Notes: generated by a model from the sequence alone, not told the origin. A stretch of 64,000 bases of DNA from Pseudomonas putida (GCF_001636055.1 NZ_CP011789.1:620001-684000), one strand, 5' to 3'. Numbered from the stretch's first letter, positions 32,116 to 41,733 are shown. A program made the numbers and translations.

Positions 32116-32416
32116 CCGCGTCGTCGGACAGTGCCTGGTCGACACGCTCGAGCAGGTCGCGCACTTGCTCGCGGGTGGTGCCGCCGCTGGCGACGTCAGG
32201 GCGCTCCTGGCGGTGCAGCAGTTCATGGGTGATGTTCAGCGCTGCCATTACCGCGATGCGGTCGGCACCGATCACCTTGCCGCTGCTGCGGATCTCGCGC
32301 ATCTTGCCGTCCAGGTAGCGCGCGGCACCGACCAGGTTATTGCGTTCTTCCGGCGGGCAGATGATCGAGTATTCCTTGTCGAGAATCTGGACGGTGACGC
32401 TATTGCTTGAACTCAT
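32099..32416 (-). CDS. zapA: Cell division protein ZapA
   Basis: The 105-residue protein has the ZapA core (VTVQILDKEYSIICPPEERNNLVGAARYLDGKM, then DRIAVMAALNITHELL) and a C-terminal coiled coil. It bundles FtsZ filaments at midcell. The ATG at 32416 has GGAG 8 bp upstream and overlaps the stop of the preceding small gene by four bases (ATGA), so the two are translationally coupled. Confidence 0.95.
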   Translation of the reverse strand: MSSSNSVTVQILDKEYSIICPPEERNNLVGAARYLDGKMREIRSSGKVIGADRIAVMAALNITHELLHRQERPDVASGGTTREQVRDLLERVDQALSDDAVSKND

Positions 32417-32622
32417 GAGTCTTGCTCCAGGGCCTTCAGACGCAAGATCATCGACTCGATCTTGTGCCGGGCGATCTCGTTCTTTTCGATGAGGTGGGCG
32501 CGCTCTTCGCGCCAGGATTTTTCCTGAGCTACTAGGAGTGCATTTTGCCGTTTTAGTTGCTCGACGCGCTCGATCAGCAACTCGAAACGGCTCATCAGCG
32601 CTTGCAGGTCATTGTCTTGCAT
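32413..32622 (-). CDS. TIGR02449-family small coiled-coil protein (ZapB-like)
   Basis: The protein has 69 residues from the ATG at 32622 (72 from a GTG at 32631) and is almost entirely coiled coil (LMSRFELLIERVEQLKRQNALLVAQ, then HKIESMILRLKALEQDS). The family is found directly upstream of zapA and resembles ZapB in size and shape, so a division role is inferred. It overlaps zapA by ATGA. Confidence 0.87.
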   Translation of the reverse strand: MQDNDLQALMSRFELLIERVEQLKRQNALLVAQEKSWREERAHLIEKNEIARHKIESMILRLKALEQDS

Positions 32623-32776
32623 GGGTTGCACTCGATCCGCTCCTTCGTCGATCGCCTGGCGATCATGCCTCTGCCCGAGCCGCGACGGCCAGCGCAGATG
32701 GTCTTGGCGCGCCTGCCGGTGCTAGGATACAAGGTCTTCATTCTAGTCATATGCGCCGTCTGGCGCCTAGCCGCCC

Positions 32777-33331
32777 ATGCCCAATACCCAATCGCCTTAC
32801 ACCGCCTTCGCCATGCTGCTCTCCAGCAATGGCCATCCCGCCACCCCTGCCGAGCTGCACGGCCTGCTGATCGGCCGCAGCTGCGCCGGTGCCGGCTTCG
32901 ATGCCGACGGCTGGCTGGCCGACGCCGCCCAACTGCTTGAAACCGAGCCCGGTGACAACGTCCGCAACGCCCTGATCGGCCTGCAGGAGATGGTCAAGGC
33001 CGAGCTGACCGGCGAAGACGTCGCCATCGTGCTGCTGCTGCCGACCGATGATGCCGCCCTGAGCGATCGCGCCACCGCCCTGGGCCAATGGTGCCAGGGC
33101 TTCATTACCGGTTTTGGCCTGAACGCCGGCGGCAAGGACCTGTCCACCGATGCCAAGGAAGTGCTCCAGGACCTGGTCGCCATCTCGCAAGTGCAAGAAG
33201 CGCTGGAAGAGTCCGAGGACGGCGAGAGCGACTACATGGAAGTCATGGAGTACCTGCGCGTCGCCCCGCTGCTGCTGTACACGGAGCTGGCCGCGCCTGT
33301 TGCGCCGGCACCAAAACCATCGCTGCATTGA
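32777..33331 (+). CDS. ygfB: UPF0149/YgfB-family protein
   Basis: The 184-residue protein is of the YgfB family ([14 protein letters not shown] near the start, [11 protein letters not shown] in the middle, [19 protein letters not shown] near the end). From memory, P. aeruginosa YgfB affects ampD expression and beta-lactam resistance; I did not verify this. It is the first gene of the pepP-ubiH operon here and is divergent from the zapA genes. The start is ATG at 32777. Confidence 0.93.
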   Translation: MPNTQSPYTAFAMLLSSNGHPATPAELHGLLIGRSCAGAGFDADGWLADAAQLLETEPGDNVRNALIGLQEMVKAELTGEDVAIVLLLPTDDAALSDRATALGQWCQGFITGFGLNAGGKDLSTDAKEVLQDLVAISQVQEALEESEDGESDYMEVMEYLRVAPLLLYTELAAPVAPAPKPSLH

Positions 33332-33353
33332 TCGACCCGGGGGTCGTTTGCCC

Positions 33354-34688
33354 ATGAGCCACATACCCAAGGCGGAGTACGCCCGTCGGCGCAAGGCGCT
33401 GATGGCGCAGATGGTCCCCGACAGCATCGCCATCCTGCCGGCGGCGGCGGTCGCAATCCGTAATCGCGATGTCGAGCACGTCTATCGCCAGGACAGCGAT
33501 TTCCAGTACCTGAGCGGTTTCCCGGAACCCGAGTCGGTGATCGCCCTGATCCCCGGTCGCGAGCACGGCGAGTACGTGCTGTTCTGCCGCGAGCGCAATC
33601 CCGAGCGCGAGCTCTGGGACGGCCTGCGTGCCGGCCAGGAGGGCGCGATACGCGACTTCGGCGCCGACGATGCCTTCCCGATCACCGATATCGACGAGAT
33701 CCTCCCTGGCCTGATCGAAGGTCGCGAGCGGGTCTACAGCGCCATGGGCAGCAACCCCGAGTTCGACCGCCGGCTGATGGACTGGATCAATGTGATCCGT
33801 TCCAAGGCACGCCTTGGCGCGCAGCCGCCGAACGAGTTCGTTGCCCTGGATCATCTGCTGCACGACATGCGCCTGTATAAATCGGCAGCGGAAGTGAAGG
33901 TGATGCGTGAGGCTGCGGCGATTTCCGCGCGCGCCCATGTACGAGCCATGCAGGCCTGCCGCGCCGGTCTGCACGAATACAGCCTGGAGGCCGAGCTGGA
34001 CTACGAGTTCCGCAAGGGTGGCGCGAAGATGCCGGCCTACGGCTCGATCGTCGCCGCCGGGCGCAATGCCTGCATCCTGCACTATCAGCAGAACGATGCG
34101 CCCCTCAAGGACGGTGACCTCGTGCTGATCGACGCCGGTTGCGAGATCGACTGCTACGCCAGTGACATCACCCGTACCTTCCCGGTCAGCGGGCGGTTCT
34201 CGCCCGAGCAGAAGGCGATCTATGAACTGGTGCTCAAGGCCCAGGAAGCCGCCTTTGCCGAGATTGCGCCAGGCAAACACTGGAATCACGCCCATGAAGC
34301 GACGGTGCGGGTGATCACCCAGGGCCTGGTCGAACTGGGGCTGCTCAAGGGTGAGGTGCAGGCGCTGATCGACAGCGAAGCCTACCGCGCGTTCTACATG
34401 CACCGCGCCGGACACTGGCTCGGCATGGATGTGCACGATGTGGGTGAATACAAGGTCGGCGGTCAGTGGCGGGTGCTCGAACCGGGCATGGCGCTGACTG
34501 TCGAGCCAGGTATCTACATCGCAGCCGACAACCAGAGCGTGGCGAAGAAGTGGCGCGGCATCGGGGTGCGGATCGAGGACGACGTAGTGGTCACCAGAAA
34601 GGGCTGTGAAATTCTCACTTCGGGTGTGCCGAAGACAGTCGACGAAATCGAGGCACTGATGCTCGACGCGCGCAAGGACGTGGCATGA
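33354..34688 (+). CDS. pepP: Xaa-Pro aminopeptidase
   Basis: The 444-residue metalloprotease removes N-terminal residues before proline. The pita-bread catalytic domain carries the dimetal ligands in LVLIDAGCEIDCYASDITRTFP, HRAGHWLGMDVHD, EPGMALTVEPGIYI and GVRIEDDVVVT. The N-terminal creatinase-like domain precedes it. The ATG at 33354 is chosen; a longer frame runs back through ygfB. The stop overlaps ubiH by ATGA, as in the E. coli pepP-ubiH operon. Confidence 0.96.
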   Translation: MSHIPKAEYARRRKALMAQMVPDSIAILPAAAVAIRNRDVEHVYRQDSDFQYLSGFPEPESVIALIPGREHGEYVLFCRERNPERELWDGLRAGQEGAIRDFGADDAFPITDIDEILPGLIEGRERVYSAMGSNPEFDRRLMDWINVIRSKARLGAQPPNEFVALDHLLHDMRLYKSAAEVKVMREAAAISARAHVRAMQACRAGLHEYSLEAELDYEFRKGGAKMPAYGSIVAAGRNACILHYQQNDAPLKDGDLVLIDAGCEIDCYASDITRTFPVSGRFSPEQKAIYELVLKAQEAAFAEIAPGKHWNHAHEATVRVITQGLVELGLLKGEVQALIDSEAYRAFYMHRAGHWLGMDVHDVGEYKVGGQWRVLEPGMALTVEPGIYIAADNQSVAKKWRGIGVRIEDDVVVTRKGCEILTSGVPKTVDEIEALMLDARKDVA

Positions 34689-35884
34689 GCCGGGTCAACC
34701 TGGCGATCATCGGCGGCGGCCTGGTCGGTGCCAGCCTGGCGCTGGCGCTGCAGGCCGGGGCCAAGGCGCGCGGCTGGAAGATCCTGCTGATCGAGCCGTT
34801 CGCCCCCGGCGACAGCTTCCAGCCCAGCTACGATGCACGCTCCTCGGCGCTGTCCTTCGGCACTCGGCAGATCTACGACCAGCTTGGCCTGTGGCAGGGC
34901 ATCGAGCGCCGTGCCGAACCGATCCGGCAGATCCAGGTGTCCGACCGCGGCCGCTTTGGCGCCACCCGCCTGGATGCCCAGGAAGAAGGTGTGCCTGCGC
35001 TGGGTTATGTGGTGGAAAACGCCTGGCTTGGCCAGTGCCTGTGGCAGGGGCTGGACAGCGAGGTGGTGAGCTGGCGCTGCCCGGCCGAAGTCAGGGCCAT
35101 GCAGCCTGTCGAGGGCGGTTATCGCCTGCAACTCGACGATGACACCAGCCTTGAATGCGACCTGGCGATTCTCGCCGACGGCGGCCGCTCCGGCCTGCGC
35201 GAGCAGTTGGGCATTCATGTGCGCCGCACGCCCTATGACCAGAGCGCGCTGATCGCCAACATCTCTCCAGGCGAGGCCCATCGTGGCCAGGCCTTCGAAC
35301 GATTCACCGAGCAAGGCCCGATGGCCTTGCTGCCACTGCCGGAAAACCGCTGCGCGCTGGTCTGGACGCGGCAGGGCATGGACGCACGGCGTCTGGCCGA
35401 TATCGACGAGCGCGCCTTCCTGCGCGAACTGCAGGACGCGTTCGGCTACCGCCTCGGCGCTCTGCGCCAGGTCGGCGCACGGCATCTCTACCCGCTGGCG
35501 CTGGTCGAAGCCGAGGAGCAGGTACGCCCGCACCTGGTGGTGCTGGGCAACGCGGCGCACAGCCTGCACCCGATCGCAGGTCAGGGGTTCAACCTGTCGC
35601 TGCGCGACGTGCAGGCACTGGCCGAGGCCCTGCTCGCAGGCCCGCAGCAGCCGGGCGACCTGGCAACACTGCAGGGGTATCGCCAGCGCCAACGTCTGGA
35701 CCAGAGCCTGACCATCGGCTTTTCCGACCAGGTCACCCGCCTGTTCGGCAGCGCCCAACCGCTGCTCGCCGCCGGGCGCAACCTCGGCCTGCTGGGCCTG
35801 GACCTGCTGCCACCGGCCAAGAGCTGGTTCGCCCGCCAGGCCATGGGCCTGGGAACCCGCCCCGACCCGCGGGGCCGCGCATGA
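34685..35884 (+). CDS. ubiH: 2-octaprenyl-6-methoxyphenol hydroxylase
   Basis: The 399-residue flavoprotein of the UbiH/COQ6 family has FAD motifs NLAIIGGGLVGASLALAL near the N-terminus, the middle DG motif (LAILADGGRSGLR) and VLGNAAHSLHPIAGQGFNL in the C-terminal part. It hydroxylates the ubiquinone ring. It overlaps pepP upstream and the DUF4442 gene downstream by four bases each, so the operon is tightly coupled. Confidence 0.94.
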   Translation: MSRVNLAIIGGGLVGASLALALQAGAKARGWKILLIEPFAPGDSFQPSYDARSSALSFGTRQIYDQLGLWQGIERRAEPIRQIQVSDRGRFGATRLDAQEEGVPALGYVVENAWLGQCLWQGLDSEVVSWRCPAEVRAMQPVEGGYRLQLDDDTSLECDLAILADGGRSGLREQLGIHVRRTPYDQSALIANISPGEAHRGQAFERFTEQGPMALLPLPENRCALVWTRQGMDARRLADIDERAFLRELQDAFGYRLGALRQVGARHLYPLALVEAEEQVRPHLVVLGNAAHSLHPIAGQGFNLSLRDVQALAEALLAGPQQPGDLATLQGYRQRQRLDQSLTIGFSDQVTRLFGSAQPLLAAGRNLGLLGLDLLPPAKSWFARQAMGLGTRPDPRGRA

Positions 35885-36363
35885 AGGACGCCCGCAAGCT
35901 CGCCCGTCGGGCCCGCATGTTGCGCTGGTTGCTGAATTTCTACCCGCCCTACCTGGGGGCGGGTATCCGCGTGCAGCACATCAGCCCCGACATGCGCAGC
36001 GTCAAGGTGCGCATGAACCTGACCCGCTGGAACCGCAACTATGTCGGCACCCAGTTCGGTGGCAGCCTCTACTCGATGGTCGACCCGTTCTACATGCTGT
36101 TGCTGATCGAGCAACTGGGCCGCGAGTACATCGTCTGGGACAAGGCCGCCAGCATCGACTTCATCGCACCGGGCAAGGGCCCGGTGTTCGCCGAATTCCA
36201 CATCGATGACGCACTGCTGGACGACATCCGCCAGCAGACGGCCGGTGGCAAGAAGTGCCTGCCGCGTCTGCAGGTCGATATCCGCGATGGCGCCGGCGAG
36301 CTGGTGGCGCGGGTCGACAAAACCCTATACGTGCGGCTCAAGCCGCAAGCGAGGCAGGCGTAA
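35881..36363 (+). CDS. DUF4442 hotdog-fold protein
   Basis: The 160-residue protein is a predicted hotdog-fold thioesterase-like protein (MNLTRWNRNYVGTQFGGSLYSMVDPFYMLLL). No enzymatic activity is established for this family as far as I know. It is embedded between two ubiquinone hydroxylase genes, with an ATGA overlap to ubiH and 3 bp to the next gene, which suggests a lipid-related role in the same pathway or at the same membrane. Confidence 0.87.
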   Translation: MKDARKLARRARMLRWLLNFYPPYLGAGIRVQHISPDMRSVKVRMNLTRWNRNYVGTQFGGSLYSMVDPFYMLLLIEQLGREYIVWDKAASIDFIAPGKGPVFAEFHIDDALLDDIRQQTAGGKKCLPRLQVDIRDGAGELVARVDKTLYVRLKPQARQA

Positions 36364-36366
36364 GGC

Positions 36367-37590
36367 ATGGACATGCGCGCGGATCTGTTGATTGTCGGTG
36401 CCGGTATGGTCGGCAGCGCCCTGGCCCTGGCGTTGCGCCACAGTGGCCTGGAGGTGCTGCTGCTCGATGGCGGGCCGCTGTCGGTCAAGCCTTTCGATGA
36501 CGCCGCGCCCTTCGAGCCGCGGGTCAGTGCCCTGTCGGCGGCCAGCCAGCGCATTCTCGAGCGTCTTGGCGCCTGGGAGGGCATTGTCGGGCGCCGTGTG
36601 ACGCCCTATTCGGACATGCAGGTCTGGGACGGCAGCGGTACCGGTCAGATTCATTTCTCGGCCGCCAGTGTGCATGCCCAGGTGCTCGGCCACATCGTCG
36701 AGAATCGTGTGGTTCAGGACGGCCTGCTGGACCGTCTGCACGACAGTGACGTCGGGCTGCTGCCCAATGCTCGCCTGGAGCAGTTGCGCCGCTCCGGCGA
36801 TGAGTGGCTGGTGACCCTGTCCGATGGCCGTCGCCTGCGTGCGCCGCTGGTGGTCGCCGCCGACGGCGCCAATTCGGCCGTGCGGCGCCTGGCGGGCTGC
36901 GAGACGCGCGAGTGGGATTACCTGCATCACGCCATCGTCACCAGCGTGCGCTGCAGCGAGGCGCACCGCGCCACGGCCTGGCAACGCTTCACCGACGAAG
37001 GGCCGCTGGCTTTCCTGCCGTTGTCGCGCGATGACGGGCAGCACTGGTGCTCGATCGTCTGGTCCACTACCCCGGAGCAGGCCGAGCAGGCCATGGCGTT
37101 GGATGACGCGGCGTTCTGCCAGGCGCTGGAGCGCGCCTTCGAAGGCCGCCTGGGCCAGGTGCTGCATGCCGACCGCCGTGTCTGCGTACCGCTGCGCCAG
37201 CGCCATGCCAAGCGCTATGTGGATGAAGGCCTGGTGCTGATCGGCGATGCTGCCCACACCATCCACCCCCTGGCGGGGCAGGGCGTCAACCTGGGCTTTC
37301 TCGATGCGGCAGTGCTGGCCGAGGAGCTGATGCACGCGTGCGAGCGTGGCGAGCGCCTGGCGGATATGAAGGTGCTGAGTCGCTACGAGCGTCGACGTAT
37401 GCCGCACAACCTTGCCCTGATGGCGGCGATGGAGGGCTTCGAACGCCTGTTCCAGGCCAATCCTCTGCCGCTGCGCTGGCTGCGCAACACGGGCTTGAAA
37501 CTGGTGGAAGGGATGCCCGAGGCCAAGGCAGTGTTCGTGCGCCAGGCCTTGGGGTTGAGCGGCGACCTTCCAGACCTGGCCAAGGCGTGA
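36367..37590 (+). CDS. ubiI: UbiH/UbiF/VisC-family ubiquinone hydroxylase
   Basis: The 407-residue FAD monooxygenase has DLLIVGAGMVGSALALALRH at the N-terminus, VVAADGANSAVRR, and LVLIGDAAHTIHPLAGQGVNLG. Its position after ubiH matches the visC/ubiI gene of E. coli, which hydroxylates C5 of the ring; assignment to UbiI rather than UbiF rests on context. It is the last gene of the ygfB-pepP-ubiH-DUF4442 operon and is followed by a REP pair. Confidence 0.86.
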   Translation: MDMRADLLIVGAGMVGSALALALRHSGLEVLLLDGGPLSVKPFDDAAPFEPRVSALSAASQRILERLGAWEGIVGRRVTPYSDMQVWDGSGTGQIHFSAASVHAQVLGHIVENRVVQDGLLDRLHDSDVGLLPNARLEQLRRSGDEWLVTLSDGRRLRAPLVVAADGANSAVRRLAGCETREWDYLHHAIVTSVRCSEAHRATAWQRFTDEGPLAFLPLSRDDGQHWCSIVWSTTPEQAEQAMALDDAAFCQALERAFEGRLGQVLHADRRVCVPLRQRHAKRYVDEGLVLIGDAAHTIHPLAGQGVNLGFLDAAVLAEELMHACERGERLADMKVLSRYERRRMPHNLALMAAMEGFERLFQANPLPLRWLRNTGLKLVEGMPEAKAVFVRQALGLSGDLPDLAKA

Positions 37591-37595
37591 GGGCC

Positions 37596-37681
37596 CTATC
37601 GCGGGGCAAGCCCGCTCCTACAGGTACGCCACCTGCCTGAAGAACGGGGTGGTTCTGTAGGCGCGGGCGTGCCCCGCGATT
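37596..37681. repeat. Inverted pair of REP elements
   Basis: ATCGCGGGGCAAGCCCGCTCC and GGCGCGGGCGTGCCCCGCGAT face each other across about 35 bp, after ubiI and before the iron ABC gene. Confidence 0.82.
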
Positions 37682-37723
37682 GCTTTGCAACATCCGGTAA
37701 CTGCTTCCAGGGTGAGTGGGAAA

Positions 37724-37742
37724 ATGGGATTCACTACCATTT
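37724..37742 (+). promoter_or_regulatory. Fur-box-like sequence upstream of iron-binding protein gene
   Basis: ATGGGATTCACTACCATTT matches 14 of 19 positions of a Fur site read in the ATGATAATCATTATCATTT register, by my count. AATGG and CCATT form an inverted repeat within it. It lies 30 bp upstream of the start codon, where it could block a promoter. Confidence 0.4.
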
Positions 37743-37772
37743 GCATCTCTTTAACCCCGAGGAGCATCCACC

Positions 37773-38777
37773 ATGTCGCCCCGCAAGCCCCTACTGGCCG
37801 CCCTGGCCCTGACCCTGTTCGCCGGTTCCGTCCAGGCGGCGGATGATGAAGTGGTGGTGTACTCCTCGCGCATCGACGAACTGATCAAACCGGTATTCGA
37901 TGCCTACACCGCCAAGACCGGGGTGAAGATCAAGTTCATCACCGACAAGGAAGCGCCGCTGATGCAGCGCATCAAGGCCGAGGGCCAGAACGGCGTCGCC
38001 GACCTGCTGCTCACCGTTGATGCCGGCAACCTCTGGCAGGCCGAGCAGATGGGCATCCTGCAGCCGATCAAGTCGGACGTCATCGACAAGAACATTCCGC
38101 CGCAGTACCGCGCCTCTTCCCACGACTGGACAGGTCTGAGCCTGCGTGCGCGGACCATCATCTACTCCACCGAGCGGGTCAAACCCTCGGAACTGAGCAC
38201 CTACGAAGGCCTGGCCGACAAACAGTGGGAAGGCCGCCTGTGCCTGCGCACCGCAAAGAAGGTCTACAACCAGTCGCTGACCGCCACCCTGATCGAGACC
38301 CATGGCGAGGCCGAGACCGAGAAGCTGGTCAAGGGCTGGGTCAACAACCTGTCCACCGACGTGTTCTCCGACGACAACGCAGTGATCCAGGCCGTGGCCG
38401 CGGGCCAGTGTGACGTGGGCGTGGTCAACACCTATTACTACGGGCGCCTGCACAAGGCCGACCCGAAGCTGCCGGTGAAGATCTTCTGGCCCAACCAGGG
38501 CGACCGTGGCGTGCACGTCAACCTCTCGGGTATCGGCCTGACCAAGCATGCCCCGCACCCGGAAGCGGCGAAGAAGCTGGTCGAGTGGATGACGGGCGAG
38601 GAAGCGCAGAAGCTGTTCGCCGACATCAACCAGGAATTCCCGGCCAACCCCAAGGTCAAGCCATCGGATGAAGTCGCGGCCTGGGGCAGTTTCAAGGCCG
38701 ACAGTCTGCCGGTGGAAGTGGCCGGCAAGCGCCAGGCCGAAGCCATTCGCCTGATGGATCGGGCTGGCTGGAACTGA
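37773..38777 (+). CDS. fbpA: Iron(III) ABC transporter, periplasmic binding protein
   Basis: The 334-residue precursor has a signal peptide ending VQAA and the FbpA/AfuA-type fold ([28 protein letters not shown]). The NTYYYGRLH segment supplies the paired tyrosines that bind ferric iron in this family. It delivers Fe3+ to the permease encoded next. A ribosome site GAGGAG precedes the ATG. Expression is probably iron-repressed, given the upstream Fur-like site. Confidence 0.92.
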   Translation: MSPRKPLLAALALTLFAGSVQAADDEVVVYSSRIDELIKPVFDAYTAKTGVKIKFITDKEAPLMQRIKAEGQNGVADLLLTVDAGNLWQAEQMGILQPIKSDVIDKNIPPQYRASSHDWTGLSLRARTIIYSTERVKPSELSTYEGLADKQWEGRLCLRTAKKVYNQSLTATLIETHGEAETEKLVKGWVNNLSTDVFSDDNAVIQAVAAGQCDVGVVNTYYYGRLHKADPKLPVKIFWPNQGDRGVHVNLSGIGLTKHAPHPEAAKKLVEWMTGEEAQKLFADINQEFPANPKVKPSDEVAAWGSFKADSLPVEVAGKRQAEAIRLMDRAGWN

Positions 38778-38797
38778 GTTTCACAGCTTATCCTCTC

Positions 38798-38852
38798 GGG
38801 GCCTTCCTGGGCCCCTTCGCCTGAAGCCGCTCCCACAGGTTGGAAGCGGCTT
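38798..38852 (+). terminator. Two hairpins between the binding protein and permease genes
   Basis: GGGGCC/GGCCCC (38798-38815) and AAGCCGCT/AGCGGCTT (38824-38852) are consecutive stems after the fbpA stop. Neither has a strong T-tract. They could reduce permease expression relative to the binding protein, as is common in such operons. Confidence 0.45.
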
Positions 38853-38903
38853 TAGCTGCGAACGACTGCACAGCGGTCGCAACCTGCAACCGAGATACCT
38901 GCC

Positions 38904-40526
38904 TTGCCCCACTCCCCCCAACGCCGTTGGTACCTTCCGGTCAGCCTTGTCGCCGCCCTGGTGCTCCTGCCCCTGAGCGTACTGGTGCTGTCATGGCAGT
39001 CGATCGACACGCAGATCTGGTCGCACCTGCTCGACACCCAGATGAGCCGCCTGCTGGGCAACACCTTGACCCTGGTGCTGGGCGTGGGTGTCGGCGTCAC
39101 CGTGCTGGGCGTCAGCCTGGCCTGGCTCACCAGCCTCTGTGAGTTCCCCGGCCGGCGCTGGCTCGACTGGGCGCTGATGCTGCCCTTTGCCATCCCGGCC
39201 TACGTGCTGGCCTTCGTCTTCGTCGGCCTGCTGGATTTCTCCGGCCCGGTGCAGAGTGCCTTGCGCGAGCTGTTCGGGCCGATGCGCCTGCCCCGGGTAC
39301 GTTCGACCGGCGGGGTCATCATCGTGCTGGTGCTGGTGTTCTACCCCTATGTCTACCTGTTGGCGCGCACCGCCTTTCTGGCCCAGGGCAAGGGCCTGAT
39401 GGAGGCCGCGAGGGTGCTGGGGCTGTCGCCGTTGCAGGCGTTCTGGCGGGTGGCGCTACCGATGGCGCGGCCGGCCATTGGCGCGGGCATCGCCCTGGCG
39501 TTGATGGAGACGCTGGCGGACTTCGGTGCGGTCTCGGTGTTCAACTTCGACACCTTCACCACCGCCATCTACAAGACCTGGTACGGATTCTTCAGCCTGT
39601 CCGGTGCGGCGCAACTGGCCAGCCTGTTGCTGCTGGCCGTGATGCTGGTGCTCTATGGAGAACGCCGCGCCCGTGGCGCCAGCCGTAGCGGCAACGAGCG
39701 CCCGCGCGGGCAGGCGCTCTATCATCTGCGCGGGCTCAAGGCGCTGGCGGCCAGTGGTTGGTGCCTGCTGGTGTTCGCCTGCGCCTTCGTCATCCCGCTG
39801 CTGCAGTTGCTGGCGTGGTTCTGGCAGCGGGGCCGACATGATCTGGACGAGCGCTATGGCGCGTTGATCCTGCACACCCTGTACCTGGGCGCGATGGCGG
39901 CGTTGATCACCGTCAGCGTGGCGCTGCTGCTGGCCTTTGCCCGGCGTCAGGCGCCCACGCCATCGATTCGTGCCGGCGTCGGCTTGGCCAACCTGGGCTA
40001 CGCCTTGCCTGGCTCGGTGCTCGCGGTGTCGATCATGCTGGCGTTCAGCTATCTGGACAATCAACTGGTGATTCCGCTTTCCACCTGGCTGGGCGGCGCC
40101 GGCAAGCCGCTGTTGCTGGGCAGTGTGTCTGCGCTGTTGCTGGCCTATCTGGTGCGCTTCATCGCGGTGGCCTACGGGCCGCTGGAAAGCAGCCTGGAGC
40201 GGATCCGCCCGTCGCTGCCGGAGGCTTCGCGCAGCCTCGGCGTGGCGGGGCCGAGATTGTTTTTCAAGGTGTATCTACCGCTGCTGGTGCCGGGTGCGCT
40301 CAGTGCCGCGCTATTGGTGTTCGTCGATGTGCTGAAGGAGATGCCGGCCACGCTTCTGATGCGGCCGTTCGGCTGGGACACCCTGGCCGTGCGGGTGTTC
40401 GAGATGACCAGCGAGGGCGAATGGGCGCGCGCTTCGTTGCCGGCCCTGACCCTGGTGCTGGTGGGGCTTTTGCCGGTCATCGGCCTGATCCGCCGCTCTG
40501 CCTCTCGTCCTGGGCATCCTCGCTGA
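38904..40526 (+). CDS. fbpB: Iron(III) ABC transporter permease
   Basis: The 540-residue membrane protein has about 12 hydrophobic segments and two binding-protein-dependent permease repeats. The EAA-type loops are visible in MEAARVLGLSPLQAFWRVALPMARPA and PEASRSLGVAGPRLFFKVYLPLLVP. This is the fused FbpB type. The start is TTG at 38904. No ATP-binding subunit (FbpC) follows, so the ATPase must be encoded elsewhere. Confidence 0.92.
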   Translation: MPHSPQRRWYLPVSLVAALVLLPLSVLVLSWQSIDTQIWSHLLDTQMSRLLGNTLTLVLGVGVGVTVLGVSLAWLTSLCEFPGRRWLDWALMLPFAIPAYVLAFVFVGLLDFSGPVQSALRELFGPMRLPRVRSTGGVIIVLVLVFYPYVYLLARTAFLAQGKGLMEAARVLGLSPLQAFWRVALPMARPAIGAGIALALMETLADFGAVSVFNFDTFTTAIYKTWYGFFSLSGAAQLASLLLLAVMLVLYGERRARGASRSGNERPRGQALYHLRGLKALAASGWCLLVFACAFVIPLLQLLAWFWQRGRHDLDERYGALILHTLYLGAMAALITVSVALLLAFARRQAPTPSIRAGVGLANLGYALPGSVLAVSIMLAFSYLDNQLVIPLSTWLGGAGKPLLLGSVSALLLAYLVRFIAVAYGPLESSLERIRPSLPEASRSLGVAGPRLFFKVYLPLLVPGALSAALLVFVDVLKEMPATLLMRPFGWDTLAVRVFEMTSEGEWARASLPALTLVLVGLLPVIGLIRRSASRPGHPR

Positions 40527-40570
40527 GGGTGCCAGTCCCCGCCCTTGCGGCTACAATGCGCGGCATTCGT

Positions 40571-40622
40571 AGAGGTGGGTCCTACAAGATCAGGTGTTGA
40601 TTCAACAGCACCGACCGCCTCT
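40571..40622 (+). promoter_or_regulatory. Structured leader of gcvT
   Basis: AGAGGTGG (40571-40578) can pair with CCGCCTCT (40615-40622), enclosing a second stem GGTGTTG/CAGCACC (40593-40612) with a 6-base loop. It ends 28 bp before the gcvT start. It does not match the glycine riboswitch consensus; the function is unknown. Confidence 0.4.
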
Positions 40623-40650
40623 GCTTCGCCACGCCCGGAAGGAGAAACCC

Positions 40651-41733
40651 ATGGGACAGCGCACGCCCCTGTACGACCTGCATCTGGCGCTTGGCGCCAA
40701 GACGGTCGATTTCGGCGGTTGGGACATGCCCCTGCATTACGGCTCTCAGGTCGAAGAACATCATCAGGTCCGCAGTGATTGCGGCGTCTTCGACGTTTCC
40801 CACATGACAGTCATCGACATCGACGGTGCCGACGCCACCCCCTGGCTACGGCGCCTGCTGGCCAACGACGTGGCCCGCCTCGAAAGCCCCGGCAAAGCCC
40901 TCTACAGCCCGTTGCTCAATGAGCAGGGCGGGGTCATCGACGACCTGATCGCCTACCGCACCGAAGACGGCTATCGACTGGTGGCCAATGCTGCCACCCG
41001 CGACAAGGTACTGGCCTGGCTGAAGGCCCAGAGCGAAGGCTTTGCCGTCTGCATCGAGGTACGCCCCGAGCTTGCGATCCTCGCCATCCAGGGGCCCCAC
41101 GCCCGTGAGAAGGTCGCCGCATTGCTCAGTGTTGCGCGTGCGGCGCTGATTCGCGAGCTGCGCCCGTTCGAGGGTGTCGCCGAAGGCGACTGGTTCGTCG
41201 CCCGCACCGGCTACACCGGCGAAGATGGGCTGGAAATCATCCTGCCGGGCGATCAGGCCGCAAGCTTCTTCTACGACCTGGTCGGCGCCGGCATCGCCCC
41301 CAGCGGCCTTGGCGCTCGTGACACGCTGCGCCTGGAGGCCGGCATGAACCTGTACGGCCAGGATATCGACGAAGCCCACACACCGCTGACCTCCAACCTG
41401 GGTTGGAGCGTTGCCTGGGAGCCTGCTGAACGCGATTTCATCGGCCGCAGCGGCCTGCTGGCGGAAATCGAGCGTGGTGTGCAGGACAAACTGGTCGGCC
41501 TGGTACTGGAGGAGCGCGGCGTTCTGCGTGCCCACCAGACAGTTCGTGTTGCCGGTATTGGCGAAGGAGAGATCACCAGTGGTAGTTTCTCCCCTACGCT
41601 GAGCAAGTCCATTGCCTTGGCGCGCGTGCCCATCGCCACTGGCGACCGCGCCGAAGTAGAGATTCGTGGCAAGTGGTATCCGGTGCGGGTGGTCAAACCG
41701 ACCTTCGTGCGCCACGGCAAGACCCTGATCTGA
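40651..41733 (+). CDS. gcvT: Aminomethyltransferase (glycine cleavage T protein)
   Basis: The 360-residue protein transfers the methylene group from the H-protein-bound intermediate to tetrahydrofolate and releases ammonia. It carries TPLYDLHLALGAKTVDFGGWDMP near the start, the folate-binding FDVSHMT region, ARTGYTGEDGLEI and LGARDTLRLEAGMNLYG. The ATG at 40651 has GGAAGGAG upstream. gcvH follows 50 bp later. Confidence 0.96.
   Translation: MGQRTPLYDLHLALGAKTVDFGGWDMPLHYGSQVEEHHQVRSDCGVFDVSHMTVIDIDGADATPWLRRLLANDVARLESPGKALYSPLLNEQGGVIDDLIAYRTEDGYRLVANAATRDKVLAWLKAQSEGFAVCIEVRPELAILAIQGPHAREKVAALLSVARAALIRELRPFEGVAEGDWFVARTGYTGEDGLEIILPGDQAASFFYDLVGAGIAPSGLGARDTLRLEAGMNLYGQDIDEAHTPLTSNLGWSVAWEPAERDFIGRSGLLAEIERGVQDKLVGLVLEERGVLRAHQTVRVAGIGEGEITSGSFSPTLSKSIALARVPIATGDRAEVEIRGKWYPVRVVKPTFVRHGKTLI

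Noticed and set aside
40527..40650. Glycine riboswitch upstream of gcvT
   Set aside because: The leader has stems, but I do not find the conserved aptamer cores or the tandem arrangement.
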